The translations under genes and the position numbers were made by a program. From positions 1-21,480 of the forward strand of contig CAKTQE010000035.1 in the NCBI GenBank assembly GCA_934593275.1: a stretch of 21,480 nt of DNA, written 5' to 3'. The DNA comes from an uncultured Oscillospiraceae bacterium. GTDB lineage: Bacteria; Bacillota; Clostridia; Oscillospirales; Oscillospiraceae. Below the pieces are notes generated by a model. That model was not told where the DNA came from. It searched no databases and saw only the letters and a program-made list of their open reading frames with translations. Positions 1 to 6,428 of this stretch are shown here, piece by piece; position 1 is the first letter of the stretch; every line of letters starts with the position of its first letter.

Positions 1-59
1 ACATCCGCAGACTGTAACCCATGTGTCTTCCCTATGTGTTACCTATGTTTCTCTTGACA

Positions 60-120
60 AGGTTGCCGCCCCTACATTTCGTGTGTTGGGTGATACCATT
101 CAACCGAACAGGTTATATTC
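60..120. repeat. Edge of an intergenic repeat island
   Basis: Positions 60-75 carry half of the GGCGGCAA..TTGCCGCC hairpin word (GGTTGCCGCCCCTAC), and 88-119 carry the linker word read in full elsewhere as AACCTGT..GGTTGAATGGTATCACCC (here in reverse). The same two words sit together at about 3683-3760, 16291-16366 and 21211-21286. I see no gene in 1-157; positions 1-59 hold no recognised feature. Confidence 0.75.
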
Positions 121-157
121 AGTCATTACGCATCCGTTGATTGGGTTTAAACAGCGC

Positions 158-194
158 AAGCCCCTCAGATCGTGGGTCTGAGGGGCTTGGTTTT
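158..194. terminator. Hairpin terminator after the sigma-like gene
   Basis: A perfect 12-bp stem, AAGCCCCTCAGA (158-169) with TCTGAGGGGCTT (177-188), encloses a 7-nt loop. It directly follows the stop codon of the minus-strand gene ending at 193. The better T-run (TTTT, 191-194) lies on the plus-strand side; the minus-strand side has only a GCGCTGTTT tail. It may work in both directions or mainly stabilise the 3' end of the minus-strand mRNA. Confidence 0.7.
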
Positions 195-1179
195 ATAGTT
201 GAATATGGTATCCCGCCGGGGTTTGTTGGGTGTAGGCGGGCGGGGCGGGGACGGAGAGGGTTTTGTCCGCTTTCTTGGTTTTTACCAGCAGGATGCCCAG
301 GGAGATGATGAGGACCAGGGCCAGGAGGCCGGCGATGATGGCCAGGGTGCGGATGAGCTTTGCTTCGCTCTTTTTGCCGCTTCGGGCCTGGGGAGGTCTC
401 TGGGGGGCTGGTTGGGGTCTGGGGGCCTGACGGGGCTGCTGGGGGGCCGGGGCGGTGCGGGGAGGTGCTTGTCTTGGGGCGGCCTTTGGGGCTTGTTTTG
501 GAGCCGCCTTGGGGGTGGGCAGGGTCAGACTGCCCAGGATGGAATAGACCAGGGCTTCCGCCTGTTCCGGGTCCTGGTGGAGGAGCATATCCGTCCGCAA
601 TAGGGCGGGGAGGCTGTCGGCCTGGGTGAAATGGACGCCTTGGGAGGCGTAAAGGCCCATCTGCTTCTGGACGGCCCGCTGGCCCAGGGCAATGTCCCGG
701 GAGACCTGTTCCTCCGGAACGCCGGTGAGCTGGGAAATGGACTTGGGACTCAGGCCGCTGAGACTGTAAAGATACAGGCCCAACCGCTGCCGGTCATCCA
801 AAAGGTCCGTGAGCATCACCGCCACCTGGGCGGTTTCGGCTTTGTTGAGGTCCATACTGGGGAAGCTGAAATTCTGATTCTGGCCGCTGTCCTCTCCCTG
901 ACCGTTTTCCAGCAGGGTGGCCCGGACACGCATACACCGTACCGCGGTGATCCTGCCCAGCCAGTTGAAGAACTGCCGGGGGTCTTGCAGGGTGTCCAGC
1001 TTTTCCGCCAGGGTTTTCAGCACCACGGTGGTCATTTTCTCCGCGGACTGCCGGGAGGGCAGGAGTTTGCCGCACTGGTAGCTGACAACGCCCCAGGAAT
1101 AGGTCAGCAGCTCTACCAGGGCCTCCCGGTCTCCCCGTTGGGCGGCGAAAATATATTCATTTAAGGATTCCTTGTTCAT
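193..1179 (-). CDS. Sigma-70-like protein with Pro-rich linker and C-terminal membrane segment
   Basis: The 328-residue protein starts like an ECF-type sigma factor. A region-2-like helical domain (about residues 5-90, with GDREALVELL, the QSAEKMT..VLKTLAEK helix and FNWLGRITAVRC) is followed by a region-4-like helix-turn-helix at about 140-172 (SGLSPKSISQLTGVPEEQVS). It then departs from sigma factors: residues 221-268 are a Pro/Ala/Gln/Arg-rich linker, 275-299 form one hydrophobic membrane segment, and 300-328 are a short tail. The topology would keep the sigma-like part in the cytoplasm. The start ATG at 1179 has a GGGAGGAAG ribosome site. The gene follows the CapA-like gene by 15 bases, so they are probably co-transcribed from the promoter at 2547-2575. 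It may act as a membrane-tethered regulator or a self-held sigma factor; this is inference, and no anti-sigma gene is visible nearby. Confidence 0.7.
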   Translation of the reverse strand: MNKESLNEYIFAAQRGDREALVELLTYSWGVVSYQCGKLLPSRQSAEKMTTVVLKTLAEKLDTLQDPRQFFNWLGRITAVRCMRVRATLLENGQGEDSGQNQNFSFPSMDLNKAETAQVAVMLTDLLDDRQRLGLYLYSLSGLSPKSISQLTGVPEEQVSRDIALGQRAVQKQMGLYASQGVHFTQADSLPALLRTDMLLHQDPEQAEALVYSILGSLTLPTPKAAPKQAPKAAPRQAPPRTAPAPQQPRQAPRPQPAPQRPPQARSGKKSEAKLIRTLAIIAGLLALVLIISLGILLVKTKKADKTLSVPAPPAYTQQTPAGYHIQL

Positions 1180-1194
1180 GGTTCTTCCTCCCGC

Positions 1195-2511
1195 TTATCC
1201 CTTGCCGGAGATACGGCTTTCGATGCGTTCCAGAGATTTTTTCATGGCGGTGTAGCAGTCCGCCGTTACCTTGTCCACATAGTTGTTTTCGTAGGCGTAC
1301 ATGGCTTCCTTGGTCCGGACCACCCGGCGGTAGCCGTCGCCCTCGGATTCTTTGGTGGTATAAATGGGAATGTAGCTGTAGCCGGTGACCTTGGTGGTCT
1401 TCAGGTCCGCGTCCTTTGTGACCTCCACATCCAGGATGATGGAGTAGTTGCTGCCCCCCAGGGTGGCATCGCCAAAGAAATCGCCCAGGGAGTAGGCAAT
1501 GAGGGTGCCGCTTTTCTCGTTCATCTCAATTTTCTGCACCAGATGGGGGTGGGTGCCTAAAATCACGTCCACGCCGTTTTTCAGCATCAGTTCCGTGATC
1601 TGGGTCTGGGTTTTGGAAATCTGGTCGTTGTTTTCACTGCCCCAGTGGAGCATGGCAACGGTGAGATCCGGCTTTTCCTTGGCCACGTCCGAGAGAATGG
1701 AGGTAATGCCTTTTTTGTTGATTTTGGTGTAGTTGGAGTCGTAGTCTTCATACAGAAGATTCACGCACTCCTCGCTGCCCGCCGGCAGGCCCATGCCGCC
1801 AACGCCCTTGGTAAAGGCCACAAAAGCCACCCGAACGCCTTGGACATCACAGATGGTATAGCCACCGGTTTTGTGGAAGTCCGAGGTTTTGCCATAGGCC
1901 CCCAAAGGCTCCATACCGGCGGAGCGGATGTTATTGAGGGTGGTGTTCAGGCCAATCAGGCCATTGTAGACGGAAAAGGAGTTTGCCATCTGCACCAGAT
2001 CCACACCGGCAGATTTCAGGTAGGTCAAAAGCTCCGTAGGGGCCGAAGAGGTTTCGGTGCCGTAGGGTTCTCCGCAGAAGTTGCCCTCGATGTTCATCAC
2101 CGTCACATCCGCGTTGGCCAGTTCCGCCGCCACGTCCCGGAACGCCCGGGTAAAGTCGTAGCCGTTGGCGGCTAGCCCTGCGTCAATAGAGGCGTTGGTA
2201 ATGTTCAAATCGCCCACCGCCCGGATGTGGATGGTGGTAATGGGGTTTCTGCTCCGGCGGCCTGGGGTGGTCTCCGCTACTGTTTCCTCCGTGGCTTTTG
2301 GAGCCGTGGTGGCGGCGGTGGTCTCTATGGCGGCGGCGGCGGTGTCCTTTTCCCCGGTGGCCAGCTTCCCGATGGTGATGCCGCAGCCGATGAGTACCAG
2401 CAGGGCAACGCCGGTCAGCAGCAAGGTTCTGGTTTTCCGTTTCCGCCGGAGCCGCTGGGCTTCGGCCCGCTTTTTTCTGCGCCGTTCCAGATCTTCACCG
2501 TCCAGACCCAT
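1195..2511 (-). CDS. CapA-family (PGA_cap) extracytoplasmic protein
   Basis: 438 residues. A basic N-terminus (residues 10-28) precedes one membrane segment (29-46) and a Thr/Ala-rich spacer (55-85), so the domain from about 94 onward should lie outside the membrane. That domain has the order of motifs of the bacterial CapA/PGA_cap family, a metallophosphatase-like fold: AVGDLNIT (98-105), NIEGNF (140-145), LHWGSE (288-293), GTHPHLVQ (319-326) and YSLGDF (340-345). The family's ANNHxxDxG motif is replaced here by ANSFSVYNG (176-184), losing the usual His and Asp. Family members are tied to poly-gamma-glutamate or related surface polymers, but the capBC synthesis genes are absent here, so a capsule role is not supported. 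It is first in a two-gene operon with its own promoter. Confidence 0.8.
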   Translation of the reverse strand: MGLDGEDLERRRKKRAEAQRLRRKRKTRTLLLTGVALLVLIGCGITIGKLATGEKDTAAAAIETTAATTAPKATEETVAETTPGRRSRNPITTIHIRAVGDLNITNASIDAGLAANGYDFTRAFRDVAAELANADVTVMNIEGNFCGEPYGTETSSAPTELLTYLKSAGVDLVQMANSFSVYNGLIGLNTTLNNIRSAGMEPLGAYGKTSDFHKTGGYTICDVQGVRVAFVAFTKGVGGMGLPAGSEECVNLLYEDYDSNYTKINKKGITSILSDVAKEKPDLTVAMLHWGSENNDQISKTQTQITELMLKNGVDVILGTHPHLVQKIEMNEKSGTLIAYSLGDFFGDATLGGSNYSIILDVEVTKDADLKTTKVTGYSYIPIYTTKESEGDGYRRVVRTKEAMYAYENNYVDKVTADCYTAMKKSLERIESRISGKG

Positions 2512-2546
2512 GCGACATCACCCCTTTCGTAAAACGATTTTATTTT

Positions 2547-2575
2547 ATTATAGCGGATTTTGAATATAAATACAA
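2547..2575 (-). promoter_or_regulatory. Sigma-A type promoter of the capA-like/sigma-like operon
   Basis: Read on the minus strand: -35 TTGTAT (2570-2575), 17-bp spacer, -10 TATAAT (2547-2552). Transcription would begin around 2540, giving a short leader to the ATG at 2511 with a GGGGTG-type ribosome site. It lies in the 86-bp gap after ribF, so the two downstream genes do not depend on the long operon. Confidence 0.8.
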
Positions 2576-2597
2576 GTTTGCAAATATGAAATCTTCA

Positions 2598-3488
2598 TTA
2601 AAGAAAGCTGGTAAAATTTTTCCCCTGTTCCCGGAGTTGTTGGGCATTGCGCAAAACCGTGGTTTTGAGTTCCGTTATGGACTCAAATTTCCGTTCCGGC
2701 CGGAGAAAGGTGTGAAATTCCAGGGTGACGGACCGGCCATACAGATCCCCTGTATAGTCCAGGATCCAAGGCTCCACGGTGATGTGGTGGCCGTCTACCG
2801 TGGGCCGGGTGCCAAGGTTGGTTACGGCCAGATAGGTTTTGCCGTCTATGGGGGTGGTGCAGCCGTAGACCCCAAATCTGGGGGTGGCGAGGCTCTGGGG
2901 AAACGCCAGGTTGGCGGTGGGGAAGCCCAACGTTCTTCCCAGCTGGTGGCCGTGAACCACGGTGCCGGTGAGAATATAGGGGTGGCCCATACAGGCAACG
3001 GCCTGTTCCATGTCCCCGTCATCCAAAAGCTGCCGGATGCGGGTGGAGGAAATGCGGCTGCCCCCCAGGGTCTGTTCCGGCACAATGGCATAGGGAAGCC
3101 CCGCTTCCCGGCAGTATTCCGCCAGAAGCTGGGCGTTTCCCGCCCCTCTGGCACCGAAGCGGAAATCCTCCCCGCAGACAAACCCGGCGGCTCCATGGTG
3201 TTCCCGCAGGTCTTCCAGGAAGACCTGCCAGGGGGTGGTTTGGGTTTTCTTATCAAAGGGCAGGGTGACGATCCGGTCCATGCCATAGTGCTTCAGCAGC
3301 AGTTCCCGGTCCTGAGGGGTATTGATAAGACCCGGCGTCTGGCCCAACACCAGAGTATCCGGATGATCCAAAAAGGTGACAACACCTCTGGCACCAGGTA
3401 AAGCCAGCTTTTTCACCGCGTCCAACAGTGCCTGATGGCCCAGATGCACGCCGTCAAAAAAACCAAGAGCATAAATATAGGAATTCAT
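2598..3488 (-). CDS. ribF: Bifunctional riboflavin kinase / FAD synthetase
   Basis: 296 residues, normal for RibF. It phosphorylates riboflavin to FMN and adenylates FMN to FAD. The N-terminal FMN adenylyltransferase half shows GFFDGVHLGH (residues 9-18, the nucleotidyltransferase GxFDGxHxGH motif), CGEDFRFGARGAG and SSTRIRQLL. The C-terminal flavokinase half shows GRTLGFPTANL and LEFHTFLRPERKF. I start it at the ATG at 3488, with AAAGGA upstream; the open frame reaches 30 codons further, but that part is translated heptad repeat and has no ribosome site. It is last in the nusA-infB cluster but is separated from truB by about 700 bp of repeats, so a separate promoter or an inserted element is possible. 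Confidence 0.95.
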   Translation of the reverse strand: MNSYIYALGFFDGVHLGHQALLDAVKKLALPGARGVVTFLDHPDTLVLGQTPGLINTPQDRELLLKHYGMDRIVTLPFDKKTQTTPWQVFLEDLREHHGAAGFVCGEDFRFGARGAGNAQLLAEYCREAGLPYAIVPEQTLGGSRISSTRIRQLLDDGDMEQAVACMGHPYILTGTVVHGHQLGRTLGFPTANLAFPQSLATPRFGVYGCTTPIDGKTYLAVTNLGTRPTVDGHHITVEPWILDYTGDLYGRSVTLEFHTFLRPERKFESITELKTTVLRNAQQLREQGKNFTSFL

Positions 3489-3771
3489 GGGCAATGTGTC
3501 CTTTATGTGTAACGTATGGGAATACGGGATAAGCGAAATCGGAAGAAAAATTGACAATTGACAATGGACAATTGACAATTCTTTTCAGTTGACAGTTATG
3601 GAGAGCATTTGTTGAAAATTATTACATATTTAATGTAGTCATTCATGTATTGCACTCTAAAAATGTCAAAAACGTGGTACGTTGCCGTAGGGGCGGCAAT
3701 CTGCCGCCCGCCACGTTGGATGTATAACCTGTGGGGTTGGATAGGATGACCCGAAATATGGTATTACCCCC

Positions 3772-3895
3772 TGTAGCGGCGGCAATCTGCCGCCAACCGC
3801 CCCGCAGGGCCGGAATCGTGGTACATTTGTATTTGTATCGTCCAACGGGGCCAGCCCCTGGCGGGGCTGGATGGCGATGAATCATCGCCGCTACA
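3772..3895. repeat. 124-bp palindromic element with TGTAGCGGCG ends
   Basis: It begins TGTAGCGGCG and ends CGCCGCTACA, a 10-bp terminal inverted repeat. Inside are three stems: GGCGGCA/TGCCGCC, CCAGCCCC/GGGGCTGG and GGCGATGA/TCATCGCC. It sits 26 bp from the next copy (3922-4042) in the same orientation. The last stem differs from that copy (GGCGTTG/CAACGCC) yet still pairs. Confidence 0.75.
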
Positions 3896-3921
3896 TTGCG
3901 TATACCGTTGTACGTAACGGA

Positions 3922-4042
3922 TGTAGCGGCGGCAATCTGCCGCCATTGGCCGTAAGGCCACTCGTTGGACGTTCGTATCCGTAGCATCCCACGGTGCCAG
4001 CCCCTCGCCGGGGCTGGATGGCGTTGGGTCAACGCCGCTACA
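3922..4042. repeat. 121-bp palindromic element, copy 1 of a near-identical pair
   Basis: Same TGTAGCGGCG/CGCCGCTACA termini. Its reverse complement matches 16372-16492 at 120 of 121 positions by my hand alignment (one T/A difference in the ACGGTGCC word). Internal stems are GGCGGCA/TGCCGCC, GGCC/GGCC around GTAA, CCAGCCCC/GGGGCTGG and GGCGTTG/CAACGCC. Too short for a transposase; MITE- or BIME-like. Confidence 0.85.
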
Positions 4043-4200
4043 TTTGTACCGTATATCGGGTTATACCATTCACCGACACAGGTTATTATTACTACGTGGC
4101 GGGCGGCTGGTAGCCGCCCCTACGGACTTTGACGAATGGGTTTAAATGAACAACGTTGGTCGCTCCAATAATTGTCAATTGTCCATTGTCAATTGTCAAT

Positions 4201-5070
4201 TTATTTATCTTCCACTTGGAAGAAGCTCTTCACCGTCCGCATGGTTCCGTCTTCCACCTTTGCAAGCATCAGGAATTCGCCTTTTTGGCTGTAGGCCCGG
4301 TAGGTGCCGTTTTTGGCGGGGTGGGTGAACGGGTTGCCGTTGCGGCAGCGGGTTTCTTGGTTGGGGGTCAGGGTGAGGGCGGGGTATTGGAGGAACATGG
4401 TGTCCAGGGGCAGCAAAAATTCTTCCGGGTGTTCCGCTTCCAGCAGCTGCCGCAAGGGGACGGCCTGGGCGATGGTGTAGTCGCCGGCCTGAGTCCTGCG
4501 CAGGGAGGCCATGGTGCCAAGGCAGCCTAAGGCGGTGCCGATGTCTTCACAGAGGGTGCGGATATAGGTGCCTTTGGAGCAGCGGACCCGGAGGGCGGCG
4601 TCCTGGCCGTCAAAGGACAGCAGGCGCAGTTCGTGAATGGTCACGGGCCGGGGGGGCCTGGCCACTTCTTTCCCTTTTCTTGCCAGATCGCAAAGCTTCT
4701 GGCCGTTGACTTTCAGGGCGGAATACATGGGGGGAACCTGTAGAATTTCCCCACGGAAAGCATTCAGGGTTTCCAGCAGCTGTTCTTCGGTGATGTTGAC
4801 CTCCCGCTGCTCCAAAACGGTGCCGGTAATGTCCTGGGTGTCGGTCTGGACTCCTAGGCGCAGCACCGTTTCATAGGTCTTTTCCGCGTGTTCAAAAAAT
4901 TCAACGCCCCGGGTGGCCCGGCCTACGAATACCGGCAAAACACCGGTGGCCATAGGGTCTAAGGTCCCGCCATGGCCGATGCGCCGGGTGGAAAACACCC
5001 GGCGCAGTCTGGCCGTAACATCCTGGCTGGTCCAGTCCTGGGGCTTGTCTACGATGACGATCCCGTTCAT
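4201..5070 (-). CDS. truB: tRNA pseudouridine(55) synthase
   Basis: 289 residues. TruB converts U55 to pseudouridine in the T-loop of tRNAs. The catalytic motif GHGGTLDPMATGVLP (residues 32-46) carries the nucleophile Asp38; the substrate-loop region KTYETVLRLG and the RCSKGTYIRTLCEDIG motif are present, and the C-terminal part fits a PUA-type RNA-binding domain. I chose the ATG at 5070 over the GTG at 5079, because the ATG overlaps the nrnA stop as ATGA and has GGAG eight bases upstream, the usual sign of translational coupling. The stop codon abuts a 32-bp heptad repeat arm. Confidence 0.96.
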   Translation of the reverse strand: MNGIVIVDKPQDWTSQDVTARLRRVFSTRRIGHGGTLDPMATGVLPVFVGRATRGVEFFEHAEKTYETVLRLGVQTDTQDITGTVLEQREVNITEEQLLETLNAFRGEILQVPPMYSALKVNGQKLCDLARKGKEVARPPRPVTIHELRLLSFDGQDAALRVRCSKGTYIRTLCEDIGTALGCLGTMASLRRTQAGDYTIAQAVPLRQLLEAEHPEEFLLPLDTMFLQYPALTLTPNQETRCRNGNPFTHPAKNGTYRAYSQKGEFLMLAKVEDGTMRTVKSFFQVEDK

Positions 5071-6023
5071 TGGCAGCACTCCATCATGGCTTTTTCCACC
5101 AATTCTTCTGCTTGGGCCAGGGGCATGTGGAGACTGGCTCCCGCTGCCCCCTTGTGGCCCCCGCCGCCGAAGTACTCGGCAATGCGGGTGGCATCATAGC
5201 CCGGTACCGCCCGGACGGAGATTTTGGTCAGACCGTCCTCGGTTTCCCGCAATGTGGCCGCAATATTCACACCGGCCACGGTCCGGGGGAAGTTTGAAAT
5301 ATTGTCCATGTCGTCACTGGTGACCCCCAACTCCTGTTCAACATTCCGGGGAATGGCGCAGATGGCCATGGAGCCTTGCCGCAGCAGACGCATATGCTCT
5401 ACGATCCAGCCCTGCATCCGGAGCTTTCCCAGGGTGTTGGTTTCAAAAAGCTCCTGGTTCAGTTCATAGATCCTGGCCCCGGCCTGGGCGCAGCTGGCAG
5501 CGGTTTGAAAGGTGTGGGCGGTGGTATTGGCAAAGCGGAAGCAGCCGGTGTCGGTGGAAAGGCCCACATAGAGCCTGTCCATGATCTCCGGACTCCGGCG
5601 GCAGTCCATCAGCTCCAATACATCAAAGACCACCTCGGCGCAGGACGCGCTGTCCGGGTCCACCAGCTCCAGATCGGAAAAGGAGGTGGCAGAGCCGTGG
5701 TGGTCAATGCGGAGGGCGACCCGGTCAAGTAGGGGCTGGGCGTTCTCCGGCAGCATACCGGGGGATGCCACGTCCGTAGAAATCACGGTGTCGCTTTCTT
5801 CCGCGGTTTCGGTGGTCAGGCCCTCTACCATCCAGGCAAAACGGGGGCTGACCCCGGTGTTTTCCAGAATATAGGCGGTTTTCCCCAGGCTCCGCAGCCC
5901 CAGGCACAGGGCCGAGGCACTGCCCAGGGTGTCGCCGTCAGGCCGCACATGGGTCAAAATCACATATTTATCGTGGTGCAGCAGAAAGGCCGCCGCGTCA
6001 ATCCTCTGCAGGCTCTTCGTCAT
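5067..6023 (-). CDS. nrnA: DHH/DHHA1 phosphoesterase, NrnA-type nano-RNase / pAp phosphatase
   Basis: 318 residues, the normal NrnA length. The DHH domain shows VRPDGDTLGSA (residues 26-36), STDVAS (82-87), DHHGS (107-111) and GLSTDTGCFRF (154-164), which supply the metal-binding Asp and His residues. The DHHA1 domain ends with GGGGHKGAAGAS. Family members degrade 2-5-nt RNAs and dephosphorylate 3'-phosphoadenosine 5'-phosphate. The gene overlaps rbfA by 26 bp and truB by 4 bp, with GGAGG before its ATG, so it sits tightly in the operon. The position between rbfA and truB is common in Firmicutes. Confidence 0.93.
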   Translation of the reverse strand: MTKSLQRIDAAAFLLHHDKYVILTHVRPDGDTLGSASALCLGLRSLGKTAYILENTGVSPRFAWMVEGLTTETAEESDTVISTDVASPGMLPENAQPLLDRVALRIDHHGSATSFSDLELVDPDSASCAEVVFDVLELMDCRRSPEIMDRLYVGLSTDTGCFRFANTTAHTFQTAASCAQAGARIYELNQELFETNTLGKLRMQGWIVEHMRLLRQGSMAICAIPRNVEQELGVTSDDMDNISNFPRTVAGVNIAATLRETEDGLTKISVRAVPGYDATRIAEYFGGGGHKGAAGASLHMPLAQAEELVEKAMMECCQ

Positions 6024-6366
6024 GGTGAACCTCCAGGGAGTTGATCAGTTCCAGCATTTTCGCGCCGTAGGCAATGCTGTCATCCTCTGCCCAGACGATT
6101 TCCGGGGCGTAGCGCAGCTGCAAGGCGTGGCCCAGCTCCCGGCGGAGATACCCACCGGCGGATTTGAGGCCCTGCAGCGCATTCTTGGCCCGGTCATCCT
6201 GCAAGAAGCTGACGTAAACCTTGGTGTAGCGCAGATCCGGGGTGGTTTCCACCCGGGTGATGGAGATCATGGTGTCCTGGACTCTGGGGTCTTTCACCGT
6301 CCGCAAAAGCCTTGACAGCTCTTTCATGATCTCTTCGTTGATTCGATTGATCCGATTGGATGCCAT
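5998..6366 (-). CDS. rbfA: 30S ribosome-binding factor A
   Basis: 122 residues. RbfA is a small KH-fold protein that helps the 16S rRNA 5' region mature and supports cold-adapted 30S assembly. Family features are the N-terminal RINRINEEIMKELSRLL helix, VKDPRV, the strand TRVETTPDLRYTKVYVSFL and the helix ALQGLKSAGGYLRRELGHAL. The start has a strong AAGGAGG site. It lies 62 bp downstream of infB, and that gap contains a stable hairpin (6394-6418). The C-terminus overlaps the nrnA start. Confidence 0.95.
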   Translation of the reverse strand: MASNRINRINEEIMKELSRLLRTVKDPRVQDTMISITRVETTPDLRYTKVYVSFLQDDRAKNALQGLKSAGGYLRRELGHALQLRYAPEIVWAEDDSIAYGAKMLELINSLEVHHDEEPAED

Positions 6367-6393
6367 ATTGTCATCCTCCTTGTTCTAAAGCCG

Positions 6394-6418
6394 GTTGCCC
6401 CCAAAAATTGGGGGCAAC
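6394..6418 (-). other. Intercistronic hairpin between infB and rbfA
   Basis: A perfect 11-bp stem, GTTGCCCCCAA (6394-6404) with TTGGGGGCAAC (6408-6418), has a 3-nt loop. On the minus-strand mRNA it starts 10 nt after the infB stop and is followed by CGGCTTTAG, without a U-run, so it is not a standard terminator for that strand. It could slow ribosomes or exonucleases, or partly attenuate the downstream genes; this is inference. Confidence 0.55.
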
Positions 6419-6428
6419 AATATTCTTT

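Larger units (their letters stand above)
3549..4201. repeat. 653-bp composite repeat bounded by perfect 32-bp inverted repeats
   Basis: The gap between truB and ribF begins and ends with the same 32-mer in opposite orientation (3549-3580 and 4170-4201). Each is four heptads TTGACAA, TTGACAA, TGGACAA, TTGACAA plus flanking AA/TT. The right copy abuts the truB stop codon. Inside lie a degenerate TTGACAG array (about 3587-3600), a GGCGGCA hairpin (3690-3719), linker words (about 3721-3762 and 4050-4090), two palindromic elements (listed separately) and a GGGCGGCT hairpin (4099-4123). No protein is encoded; open frames here are repeats read as codons. I see no clear target-site duplication. Confidence 0.8.

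Noticed and set aside
1..59. Possible IS end (CCTATGTGTTACCTATG words)
   Set aside because: Only short near-repeats are visible at the window edge, with no inverted repeat or transposase to support it.
3643..4032. 129-codon minus-strand open frame between truB and ribF
   Set aside because: It is made entirely of palindromic repeat words (GRLPPL- and RQIAAA-type peptides recur in other islands) and has no ribosome site.
3549..4201. CRISPR array
   Set aside because: Repeats are palindromic words with no regular spacers, and no cas genes are present.
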